This document shows positions 17,020-25,900 of a stretch of 64,000 bases of DNA, piece by piece (position 1 is the first letter of the stretch; the number at the start of each line of letters is the position of its first letter). The stretch covers positions 1-64,000 of the forward strand of contig JAGDZJ010000029.1 of the NCBI GenBank assembly GCA_049115955.1, written 5' to 3'. Under the pieces are notes generated by a model that had not been told where the DNA came from, did not search any database, and was given only the letters and a program-made list of their open reading frames with translations. Source of the stretch: Salinispirillum sp049115955 (GTDB taxonomy: Bacteria > Pseudomonadota > Gammaproteobacteria > Pseudomonadales > Natronospirillaceae). The translations under genes were made by a program, and so were the position numbers.

Positions 17020-17052
17020 TGGATTGATTTTTTGTGAGATTAAGGGCATGCG

Positions 17053-19083
17053 TTACTCTTTCGCGATTGGATCCATTATGGATACGTTCAGTCTTTCTAA
17101 GTACTTGCTGTCAGGGGATTGTTTGAATATGGCGTCCGTCTCACTTTGAATCAATTTTAGCAATGTAATAAGGTTTTTTTTCCAATCAATCGCAAATGGC
17201 TTTTTCATTTCTTCGTTTTGTGTCATTAAAATGGTAGATAATCCCATGTATAGGTATTGCCGAATCGTTCCAGACAGTATGATGCTTACTCCTGAAGTCT
17301 TACGCTCCGTGTTCAGGAGTGCGCTATTTATGACGCCAGATTTTCTGCTGATGTATTCAGTTGGGTCACCAGATACCTTTTCCTTTAAAGCCTTATCAAT
17401 GACGGCAAAAAGATGGTTTTGAATTTTAATGACTTCAGTATGAAGCCGACTTGCATCGTCATATGTTAAGCTGTTGCCATTATTTAATAATCCATGAATA
17501 ATGTCATCATGGAACATGCTATTCTCTTGTTTTCTACGGGGGGCATCCAGAATAACATCTCTAAGGCAGCCCTGAATGACAGCGCCGTCGGAATGGTTAA
17601 TAAACAATACGTCTCTCTTGCTCTGGATAAGTCGTTCCAGCGATTCTCTTGCCAAGTCAAAAACCCAGTATGTTTGTATTGGCCCATTATAACCAGCGCG
17701 CGTCAGTTGATTCGATTTTACGCTGTTCACTTTATCCATCGCGGCATTCAGTTCTTTACCAATATCACTGTCTTCGAAGTATAAAGAAGATTTACTGTGA
17801 TGTTGTTTGGTGTCGTAGTAGCCAAGGTCAACACCTAGTAATCGTACTTCGGGTGCCATGAAGTGCGCCGCTAAGCTTGCTGCAGTGTTGGTGCAAGTTG
17901 GCGTAGCAAATCGCAGCAAGTTGGTTTCAATAGGCTCTAGAACTGGCGCAGAGTATAGGCTATCTTTCACAAACGCTATTTTTTGCTCAAACATTTCGAA
18001 TAAGAAAGGAGAGCATTGTACCGCAGCGCAAAGAGGTATCTTTTTGATCGTCTCCGAGTGGCTCGACTCTGACAGTTTTTTGTAAGTCAAGTAATCACTT
18101 TCAATCTCGACATGAAGGTCAGGAACAATATTTTGCTCTAATAGGGCGGTAATCGCGCTACCTGCGCTGAAGACAAGGTAGCTGTCCCTTAGTTCTTTTA
18201 TTTTTTCAAAATGTCGGTCTAGTGAGGGGCCTGCACCGACAACAATGACGGGTTTGCTTAATTTGAACTCCGACTTGTCTGGAATTAATCTAATCCCATT
18301 TTTCAGGTTTTGCACTATATGATTGGTTTGATTTATCTCATCGTCATATTGGCCCCATGATGGTGGTATAAGGTGGCGCGTTCTATGTGCCGCTTTAGCT
18401 ATTTGAAGGTAGTCTAGATTAGAGTTATGTATGAAAAAATGAGTGCTCAACGGGAAATGAGGTGCTCTGGTTGCCAAGCATCTCAATACCGCTTGTCGGC
18501 CTTGCTCTTTCCTGCCTGTTAAGATAGTCAGTGAGTGGCCAGGCTTGCTTTGTTGCTTGTAAATGTCTTCCCAGTCTGTCACGAATGTGCTCATGAGAAT
18601 CATAGTGAAATCTGACTCAAACAGTATGAGATTATGCACATGATGATTTGCGAGAAATTTTGTTATATGAAGGCCAAGCCCAATGCCCATAACGACTACT
18701 TGGGGGTAGAAGGAAGGAATGGGCCAAGCCGTATTTATTGGAGAATCCTCCTGAACGTACTGGCTAAGAAAATTAGAGATGAATGTATGTGCTGTACGTG
18801 GGATAGCATAGAGGCTTGGCCGCACGGCTTCCATGCTTTGCGATAACCTCCCTTCGCCACATGAGTTGATGAAAGCTTGGTAGTCAATCTCTGCTTGATT
18901 CTTGCCTGAGCCTTTGTAGAGCAGTTGGCCTCGTATTTTTACGTCGGCATCACCTGATGCAGCGTCAATCAGCAATTCATATTCGTGATGCTTCAAACGG
19001 ATCAAGTGATCGTGAATTACTTTGTAGTTACTCGCAAAGAAATTCATGTTTTTCTGATGAAGTTGTTGAGGTGTAAGTGACAT
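17053..19083 (-). CDS. maf: Maf (motility accessory factor), flagellin nonulosonate glycosyltransferase
   Basis: Maf proteins transfer CMP-activated nonulosonic acids to Ser/Thr of flagellin in the cytoplasm before export. The 676-residue protein has an N-terminal domain with MGIGLGLHITKFLANH followed by the central MAF_flag10/DUF115 core, including VIVVGAGPSLDRHFEKI, DLHVEIESD and ATPTCTNTAASLAAHFM, then LLGVDLGYYDTK. The gene is convergent with the MBL-fold gene and divergent from fliC. A TTG at 19095 would add four residues, but the sigma-54 promoter at 19117-19133 leaves a better leader for the ATG at 19083. The low GC content suggests acquisition with the two preceding genes. Its single copy should act on the single flagellin encoded next door. 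Confidence 0.85.
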   Translation of the reverse strand: MSLTPQQLHQKNMNFFASNYKVIHDHLIRLKHHEYELLIDAASGDADVKIRGQLLYKGSGKNQAEIDYQAFINSCGEGRLSQSMEAVRPSLYAIPRTAHTFISNFLSQYVQEDSPINTAWPIPSFYPQVVVMGIGLGLHITKFLANHHVHNLILFESDFTMILMSTFVTDWEDIYKQQSKPGHSLTILTGRKEQGRQAVLRCLATRAPHFPLSTHFFIHNSNLDYLQIAKAAHRTRHLIPPSWGQYDDEINQTNHIVQNLKNGIRLIPDKSEFKLSKPVIVVGAGPSLDRHFEKIKELRDSYLVFSAGSAITALLEQNIVPDLHVEIESDYLTYKKLSESSHSETIKKIPLCAAVQCSPFLFEMFEQKIAFVKDSLYSAPVLEPIETNLLRFATPTCTNTAASLAAHFMAPEVRLLGVDLGYYDTKQHHSKSSLYFEDSDIGKELNAAMDKVNSVKSNQLTRAGYNGPIQTYWVFDLARESLERLIQSKRDVLFINHSDGAVIQGCLRDVILDAPRRKQENSMFHDDIIHGLLNNGNSLTYDDASRLHTEVIKIQNHLFAVIDKALKEKVSGDPTEYISRKSGVINSALLNTERKTSGVSIILSGTIRQYLYMGLSTILMTQNEEMKKPFAIDWKKNLITLLKLIQSETDAIFKQSPDSKYLERLNVSIMDPIAKE

Positions 19084-19116
19084 ATAAAGATCCAATTTCT
19101 ACCAATGCTCTCAGTT

Positions 19117-19133
19117 AAGCACATTACGTGCCG
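19117..19133 (-). promoter_or_regulatory. Candidate sigma-54 promoter for maf (minus strand)
   Basis: Read on the minus strand the element is CGGCACGTAATGTGCTT. GG and GC are 10 bases apart, and the GGCACG of the -24 box matches the RpoN consensus well; the -12 box has GTGC instead of TTGC. The predicted transcript start is about 24 bases upstream of the maf ATG at 19083. Confidence 0.6.
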
Positions 19134-19192
19134 ACAAGCATTCTTGGTTCATGTGGCGCGCGATAAGGCTCGCAGATCTGTGTCTGAAATTT

Positions 19193-19233
19193 TTTTGCCG
19201 TTTTTTAGAAAAAAATCCTAAAGAACGGCAAAA
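19193..19233. repeat. Perfect 10-base inverted repeat overlapping the fliC promoter
   Basis: TTTTGCCGTT (19193-19202) and AACGGCAAAA (19224-19233) are perfect inverse complements separated by 21 bases. The right arm lies in the spacer between the -35 and -10 boxes of the fliC sigma-28 promoter. It could be a protein-binding site or an incidental hairpin. Confidence 0.6.
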
Positions 19234-19245
19234 GCCTGCCGCCAA
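19219..19245 (+). promoter_or_regulatory. FliA (sigma-28) promoter of fliC
   Basis: TAAAG is followed, with the canonical 15-base spacing after TAAA, by GCCGCCAA, which agrees with GCCGATAA at six of eight bases. It lies about 70 bases upstream of the fliC ATG, consistent with the FliA control of flagellin known in polar-flagellate gammaproteobacteria. Confidence 0.75.
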
Positions 19246-19313
19246 ACCCACTGTGAATAAAGTGCAACGGCGGTTCGGGTGAGTCGTCGGCATGTAACTG
19301 AGGAGAGACTCTC

Positions 19314-22238
19314 ATGGCACAGATTATCAATACCAACTTAGCGTCATTGACGGCTCAGCGTAACCTGACCACGTCACAGTCTGCTAACGAAACCGCCTTG
19401 CAGCGCCTGTCATCGGGTCTACGCATCAACAGTGCGAAAGACGATGCAGCCGGCTTGGCCATCTCAACCCGCTTCGAATCTCAAACCAAAGGTTTGGGTG
19501 TAGCGATCCGTAACGCCGGCGACGGTATCTCTTTGGCGCAAACCGCTGAAGGTGCCTTGCAGTCTATGACTGACGCCCTGCAGCGTATTCGTGAACTGGC
19601 AGTACAGTCAGCCAACGGAACCAACTCTGATGACGACCGTGTTGCTCTGCAATCGGAAGTTAACCAGCTGATCGCTGAAATCACACGTACTTCAGAAGAA
19701 ACAACTTTCAACGGCCGCACGCTGTTTGATGGCGAGTTTAACGGTATCTTCCAGGTCGGTGCGAACGCGGGTCAAACCGTTGCTGTATCAATTGGTGAGC
19801 TAACTGCTGCTAAACTGGGTGCTTCTGACCAAGTGGGTGTTTCGGCATTCGGAACAGACGAGGCATTGGCCAACGGTGACTTGACCATTAACGGCGTGGG
19901 CATCGATGCATCGCGTGCTGGTGATGACACGGCATCTACTACAAATGCAGCCGCTTCTGCGATTGCTAAAGTAGAGGCGATCAACCGTAAGTCTGATGAA
20001 ACTGGCGTGCGCGCGTTCGTAAACGACAACGTCGCGGCCGGCTCGGCGATGACTGGTGCTGCTACCACCGGTAATATTACGCTGAACGGTGTTGAGATCG
20101 AAATCTCTACCTCTAGCGACACTAATGCAAGTCGTGCTTCTGTTGTTCAAGCCATTAACTCCTTTGCTGAACAGACTGGCATTCGTGCCGTAGATACTGG
20201 CTCTTCCGCTAATGGTGTCCAGCTGATTGCAGAAGACGGGCGTAACATTGACCTTCAGTTTACTGGTGTTGATGGTGATCCAACAGCAGCTTCCACGGGT
20301 CTTGGTGAGGCAAAAACTTACTACGGTGGCTATACGCTTATTGCTGATGGGGCTGTGAAAGAAATTACCATCACCGGAGGTAATGGCACAGGTCGCGGTG
20401 ATTTAGCAAATGCTGGTTTGACTGCGGGTACATACACTCGTTCAGTTGCATCAGGTGTGAGCGAAGTTCAATCGAAGACCTTTGTTGAAGGTTCTCTTAA
20501 CAACGATGGTACTTTGTTCAACAGCGCACTCGGCACTGCGGCAGCAGCTACATTTGCTGATGCAACTCAAACATACACGTTCTCAGTAAATGTAGGGGGA
20601 GATTCAGTCTTTTCTGCCCCGCTTGCGGGAAGTACAGAACAGGGAAACGCAGTTGCTGCAATTGCAAACAGTATATCAGCAAATGCTAATGGCGTGGTTG
20701 CTTGGGAGGAGGTTAGTGCGACTATAACAGTCGGCACTTTCGATTCTGCAGACTCTATTGTGTTTAATGGTACTGCAGGTGCTTCAGTAGGGATCGTAGC
20801 AACCGCAACGACTGCTGCTGAAAATGCTAAGCTGACAGCTCAGGCGATTAATGAGACAGACTTTGGCGCAGATCTTCAAGTTACTGCTGCGGCCAATGAT
20901 GATGGCACTATCTCATTGACCATCAAAAACTTTGCAGAAGAAGCAGTTAAGTTGACGAAAGATGGTACTGTTGGCACTCTGACAGTCTCTGTTCTTGATG
21001 GTACAACCCCAGGTACTGATGTTGCTTTGACAGGCTCTATAGACACTACTGTTATAGGCTCTTTGCAGTTCTCTAACCTTGATGGAAAGAACACCAGTAT
21101 TTCGATCAGCTCTGATTTGGACGGTACAGCTTCGACCCTCTTGCTGGGTAATGGCTCAACTGATACATCATTTACTGCATCCTATGAGGCTCCTAAGGGG
21201 CTGACAGATGGTGACCTCGTCATCAATGGTGTGGGTATCGGTTCTGCTCGGGTAGCGGCTGACACCGCTAGTGCTACGACAGCATCGGACGGCGGCAAAA
21301 TCTGGTCCTCTATTAAGGAGCAATCTGCCATAGCGGTAGCCGCAGCAATCAACGCTGTTTCCGGTGAGACTGGCGTGAGTGCCTCTGTAAATGCAACGCA
21401 AGTTGTGGGTGGTACTGGTGAATCCTTTAACGCAAATGATACCGAATTGGCGGTTGGTGATCAGGCTGGTCTTTACATCAATGGTGTAGAAATCGGTGTG
21501 GTGACATTACAGGCTGATAGTGGTGGCTTGATTGATGCTGACCGCGCACGTGCGGATGCCTTGAATCTGATCAACCAGAACTCTGGCAAAACAGGTGTGG
21601 TTGCTACCGACAACGGTGTGTCACTGACGTTGACTGCAGCGGATGGCCGTAATATCTCTATCGCGATCGACAACCAATCTGGCACCAGTGAAAGCATGGG
21701 TGCTGTGTTTGGCTTGGAAGGTGACGGTATCGGTGAGGCCGCATTCGGAACTGAGTCTATTGATGGCCGTATCTCTGCTGAAGGCGTAACCTATGAAACC
21801 ACATACGGTACGGTTACTCTGGAAAGTGCGGGTAAGTTCACGCTGGAAGGTGGCTCAAACGGAACTGCAGCACTGGAGGCTCTTGGCTTGAAAGTCGGTA
21901 CTTTCGGTGGTGGTGAAGATGGTCAGTTCTTGAAAGACATCGACATCTCTACCTTTGAAGGTGCAACGGCTGCCATTACTGCGGTAGACAATGCATTGCG
22001 TGCTGTAACCAGCACCCGTGCTGACCTCGGTGCGATTCAGAACCGCTTCGAGTCTACCATCAGTAACCTGCAGATCACTTCAGAGAACCTGACGGCTGCA
22101 AACTCTCGTATCCGTGACGCTGACTTCGCATCTGAATCAGCTGAGCTGAGCCGGACGCAGGTACTGCAGCAGGCGGGTATTTCCATCCTGGCGCAGGCTA
22201 ACCAGCGGCCACAGCAGGTACTGTCACTGTTGGGATAA
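19314..22238 (+). CDS. fliC: FliC, flagellin with large repeated central domain
   Basis: Flagellin is the filament subunit, exported by the flagellar secretion system. The conserved N-terminal D0/D1 helices (MAQIINTNLASLTAQRNL, LQRLSSGLRINSAKDDAAGL) and C-terminal helices (RADLGAIQNRFESTISNL, ILAQANQRPQQVLSLLG) are intact. At 974 residues it is about twice the length of many flagellins. The middle, about residues 180-850, is Ala/Thr/Ser/Gly-rich and has four INGV-type flagellin_IN modules near residues 184, 253, 630 and 718, arranged as two pairs around a beta-rich spacer. A strong ribosome-binding site (GAGGAGAG) precedes the ATG. The Ser/Thr-rich exposed domain is the likely target of Maf glycosylation. 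Only one flagellin gene is in the window. Confidence 0.98.
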   Translation: MAQIINTNLASLTAQRNLTTSQSANETALQRLSSGLRINSAKDDAAGLAISTRFESQTKGLGVAIRNAGDGISLAQTAEGALQSMTDALQRIRELAVQSANGTNSDDDRVALQSEVNQLIAEITRTSEETTFNGRTLFDGEFNGIFQVGANAGQTVAVSIGELTAAKLGASDQVGVSAFGTDEALANGDLTINGVGIDASRAGDDTASTTNAAASAIAKVEAINRKSDETGVRAFVNDNVAAGSAMTGAATTGNITLNGVEIEISTSSDTNASRASVVQAINSFAEQTGIRAVDTGSSANGVQLIAEDGRNIDLQFTGVDGDPTAASTGLGEAKTYYGGYTLIADGAVKEITITGGNGTGRGDLANAGLTAGTYTRSVASGVSEVQSKTFVEGSLNNDGTLFNSALGTAAAATFADATQTYTFSVNVGGDSVFSAPLAGSTEQGNAVAAIANSISANANGVVAWEEVSATITVGTFDSADSIVFNGTAGASVGIVATATTAAENAKLTAQAINETDFGADLQVTAAANDDGTISLTIKNFAEEAVKLTKDGTVGTLTVSVLDGTTPGTDVALTGSIDTTVIGSLQFSNLDGKNTSISISSDLDGTASTLLLGNGSTDTSFTASYEAPKGLTDGDLVINGVGIGSARVAADTASATTASDGGKIWSSIKEQSAIAVAAAINAVSGETGVSASVNATQVVGGTGESFNANDTELAVGDQAGLYINGVEIGVVTLQADSGGLIDADRARADALNLINQNSGKTGVVATDNGVSLTLTAADGRNISIAIDNQSGTSESMGAVFGLEGDGIGEAAFGTESIDGRISAEGVTYETTYGTVTLESAGKFTLEGGSNGTAALEALGLKVGTFGGGEDGQFLKDIDISTFEGATAAITAVDNALRAVTSTRADLGAIQNRFESTISNLQITSENLTAANSRIRDADFASESAELSRTQVLQQAGISILAQANQRPQQVLSLLG

Positions 22239-22242
22239 TCGG

Positions 22243-22269
22243 TTAATAACCGATAGGGTGAGCCGATAT
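22243..22269 (+). promoter_or_regulatory. Weak sigma-28-like element before flaG
   Basis: A -10-like GCCGATAT (22262-22269) is preceded at the correct spacing by TTAATAAC, only a partial match to TAAAGTTT. The -10 box lies in the loop and right arm of the fliC terminator hairpin. flaG may equally be reached by read-through from fliC. Confidence 0.35.
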
Positions 22270-22278
22270 GGCTCACCC
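22256..22278 (+). terminator. Hairpin downstream of fliC
   Basis: A perfect 9-base stem (GGGTGAGCC and its complement) encloses a 5-base loop 18 bases after the fliC stop. No strong T-run follows, so termination may be partial, allowing some flaG expression. Confidence 0.6.
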
Positions 22279-22328
22279 ATTCGTCCCTTGAGATAGTTTA
22301 GTGGTTATACACAGAGAGGTATTTGCAG

Positions 22329-22757
22329 ATGGCAAATTCAATGGAAGCAAGCTTGGCGGTCTTTAAGGCCACAACAGCTAAATCCGCCTCTTCACCTGCT
22401 GTACAGCAGACCAGAGCCAACGAGACGGGCAAAGCGCTGCCCAGTTCCACCGCCACGATGGCAAGTCTCAGCGGTACTGACCTGAGAAGTTCTGAACAGA
22501 GACAAACGGTTGCCCAAGCGAAAGTGCAAGCAACCAACGATGTGAACGACGCCGTAGCCCGCTTGAAGGACTACGTGCAGGACACGCAACGAGCGCTGAA
22601 TTTCAGCCTAGATGAAGAAAGTGGTATTACCGTCATCAGTGTGTATGACGCGACGACCCAAGAACTCATCCGGCAGATTCCCAGCGAAGAGGCGGTCTCC
22701 TTGGCACAGAAGTTAAACCAAGAAGAACCTCTCTCCCTGTTCAGAGCGCAGGTGTAG
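22329..22757 (+). CDS. flaG: FlaG, flagellar filament-length protein
   Basis: FlaG-family proteins lie between flagellin and fliD in polar-flagellate bacteria, and loss usually gives longer filaments. The 142-residue product has a low-complexity Ser/Thr/Ala N-terminal half and the conserved C-terminal domain (VARLKDYVQDTQRALNFSLDEESG, ITVISVYDATTQELIRQIPSEEAV). The ATG at 22329 has an AGAGG site 9 bases upstream; the TTG at 22323 is less suited. A terminator-like hairpin follows the stop. Confidence 0.92.
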   Translation: MANSMEASLAVFKATTAKSASSPAVQQTRANETGKALPSSTATMASLSGTDLRSSEQRQTVAQAKVQATNDVNDAVARLKDYVQDTQRALNFSLDEESGITVISVYDATTQELIRQIPSEEAVSLAQKLNQEEPLSLFRAQV

Positions 22758-22791
22758 TTAGGCGTTACGTTATACAAATGCTTACAATGTA

Positions 22792-22840
22792 GGGTGTAAA
22801 GTTTAGCGGTGATGAGCCGATAAACCTTACACCCTTTTTG
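22792..22840 (+). terminator. Intrinsic terminator of flaG overlapping the fliD promoter
   Basis: The arms 22792-22805 and 22823-22836 pair with one mismatch over 14 bases, and five T residues follow. The left arm contains the -35 box and the loop contains the -10 box of the sigma-28 promoter at 22798-22824. Confidence 0.75.
22798..22824 (+). promoter_or_regulatory. Consensus FliA (sigma-28) promoter for fliD
   Basis: TAAAGTTT-N11-GCCGATAA matches the sigma-28 consensus at every defined base. Its -35 box is in the left arm of the flaG terminator hairpin. The fliD ATG lies about 90 bases downstream. Confidence 0.85.
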
Positions 22841-22922
22841 TGTTTGTGCGGAACCAAAAAGGGCAGTAAGGTGATTCACAGGGCGATTAGGTTTGCCCGT
22901 ACATTGGCAGCGGAGTTTTATC

Positions 22923-25900
22923 ATGGCGAGCATTCAGTCTTTAGGTATAGGTTCGGGATTGCTGACCGCAGATCTTGCGGAGCAGATCATTGCGGCGGAG
23001 CGCGAAGCCACAGATAAGCGCCTGGAATTCAAGACAGCCAAAGTAGAAGCGCAAATCACCGCGTACGGTGAAATCAAAAGCGCTTTGAGTAGTCTAGAGG
23101 CGGCCGCTAAATCGCTCGCAAGTGCTACCAATATACGTCAAACCAAATCAACCTCTAGCAATGCCAGCGCAGTCACCGCAACCACTTCATCTACGGCAGA
23201 GGTGGGTAACTATTCAATCGCAGTCGACTCCATTGCACAGTCCCACACCGTTGCATCACCGCGTTACAATTCAGTTACCGATACAGTCGGTACCGGTACG
23301 CTGACCTTTCGTTTTGGTACTTTTGATTATGACGGCAGCGACAATATTCAGGGTTTCGAACAAAACAGCGCTGGGCGAGAATTCACGCTAGAGCTCGATT
23401 CGACCAACAACACGTTAGGCGGAGTGCGTGATGCCATCAATGCGGCGAATATGGGCGTGCAAGCATCATTAGTCAATGACGGTACAGGTTATCGTTTGTT
23501 GTTGAGTTCCAAGGAAGCTGGCTTGGACAATGCTATGGAAATCACAGTTGCCGGCGACGCTGGGTTGCAAGCGTTAGCTTATAACCAAGCACAGAACGAT
23601 CCGAACAACAACATGCTGATGACTCAGAAAGCAGCAGATGCCGAACTGACAGTCAACGGTTTGGCGATCACCTCGCGTTCTAACCAGCTTACTGAAGTAA
23701 TTCGTGGGGTGACCATTAATCTGAACTCTGCAACAGCTGGTAGTACGGTTAACCTGAACATCAGTCGTGACACCTCAGGTGTGGTTGAAAAAACAGAAGA
23801 ATTTATCGAGGCCTACAACTTTTATCGTGAAGTCTATTCGGAAGTGACCAAGTTCAGCCCCGATGATCCGCAGGGCGGTTTGTTGCTGGGTGACTCCACA
23901 TTGCGTACTGTGCAAAATCAGGTACGCAGTGCGTTAACACAGATCGTGTCCGGACTTGAAAATTCGCAATATCGTTCGTTGGCGGACATAGGAATTTTCA
24001 CCGACAGCCGCGACAACTACAAGCTGGCGCTCAATGTCGATAAGCTGGAAGAGGCGTTTCAAAATTCCATTGAATCGGTTACCGGATTGTTTGCCAACCG
24101 TACGGTGGCAAACGATGGGTTGATCAACTACATCGCTAAGAGTGCAGACACCAAGCCGGGCGAATACGCCGTTGAGATAACCCAACTGGCCACTCAGGCC
24201 AAAATGAAAGGGCGGCCGATCACTGAGCCGACAGCGGGAAATCCGGTTATTATTGGTGGGTCTAACGATTCCTTCCGTATTAACGTGGATGGGACAACGG
24301 CAACCATAGACTTGACGCAAGGTACTTATGACAACATCGACGATTTGGTGTTGATGATTCAGAACTCCATCAACAACAATTCGACGTTGTTAGGGCGTGC
24401 GCGGAGTGTGACGGTGGGCTTCAATGAGGCCACCAGCAGTATTGAGATTACGTCCAGTCGGTTTGGTAGCAGCTCGCAGGTGTCCTTGGTGGGGGCCGAT
24501 GCTAATATTGCGAACACCTTAGGCCTGACCTTGCCAGGTCAAGGCGGTGTTAGCGGCCAATTCTATAACACGCTAAATGATTTGGCTTTTGCTGCGTCGA
24601 CCATTCCTGGGTCGCGCGAAGTCTTCGAAAAAGACAGCTTCAACTTCGCCAGCAACACGGTTTCATTTGATCTGATTCTTAACGGTGATGCGCCGGTCAA
24701 TATTACGCTCGACCAAGATATGTCGAACGTGTTGGACATCAACGGCAATGTAGTAGAAGAACGCACGCGCAACGATACGTTGTCGTACATCAACGCGCAG
24801 TTGAATGCAGCCGGGCTATCCGGGCAAGTGACGGCGCAATTCAATTCATCGAACCGTTTAGTGTTCAGTTCTCCGATAGACGCTGCACCGCAGACCATTG
24901 AATTGGCCAACGTGAATGTGACGGGTAGCAACGACGTTTTAGGCTTGGAAAGCGCGCAAGGTCAGGCGACGTCTGGTGTGAGTATTGGTGCTGGTGTGGA
25001 ATTTCAACTTAGTTATGACAATCGTTATATCGAAGTAAATTCAGGTGTCGTCATAGTGCCCGAAGATATTTATGAAACACCGGAAGACTTGGCCGCCGCT
25101 ATTCAGGCGGCCATTAACTCTGACCCAACGGTGGCGGGCGCTGCCGTTGGCGCGATTACCACCCCCGGTACTCGGCCTATTGGAACGGCTATTAACTTTG
25201 ATGCGCGGCCGGCCGGATTCACCTTTGAATACAACGGTCAGTCGTTCACTGTGGATGTTGATGCCGACGGCACCGACAACTTAGACAGCGTCCAAACAGC
25301 GATTGATAATGCTCTAGTGGCCGGTGGATTGGAAGAGGGTGATGTCAAGGCCATCAATTCAGCGGGTGGTTTGGCTTTAGAAACGCTAGCGAAGGGCAGC
25401 TCCGAAGTGTTGACCATGTTGTCTGACGGTCGTGGTGATATGACCACGCCGGGCAAATCCATTACGTCGGGTATCGACTTTTCAGCCGACCCTGCGAACT
25501 TCACGTTCCGCGTCGATGGCGTCAACATTGATGTGTCGCTCACCGAAGACCTCAGTGCAGGAACCGCTGAAGATACCTTGGCGTATATTCAGCAGCGTCT
25601 GAACATTGGGTTGGCGAACGCCGGTGGCGGAGGTAACTTCACCGCCGGCGATGTGGTCGCGCGCTTGGACGAGAATGACCAGATAGTCTTTGAAACACGC
25701 TCTAAAAACGGCGCGAGAACCAACGCGACCTTTGGTGCTTTGGCGTCTCTTGAAGTCGTCTCCGCCGATGCCGGCGCTGCTGCCTCGTTAGGTTTGGCCG
25801 CGGCTGGCCCGAATATACTGGGCCGCGATGCATTCGGGTTCGAGTTGGGTTCAGTGCAGGGTTTTGATTCACAATCGACCGTGACCTACGAAAAAGACGA

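Noticed and set aside
17494..17784. Plus-strand ORF inside the maf region
   Set aside because: The minus-strand Maf frame is continuous and conserved there; the plus frame has no recognisable features.
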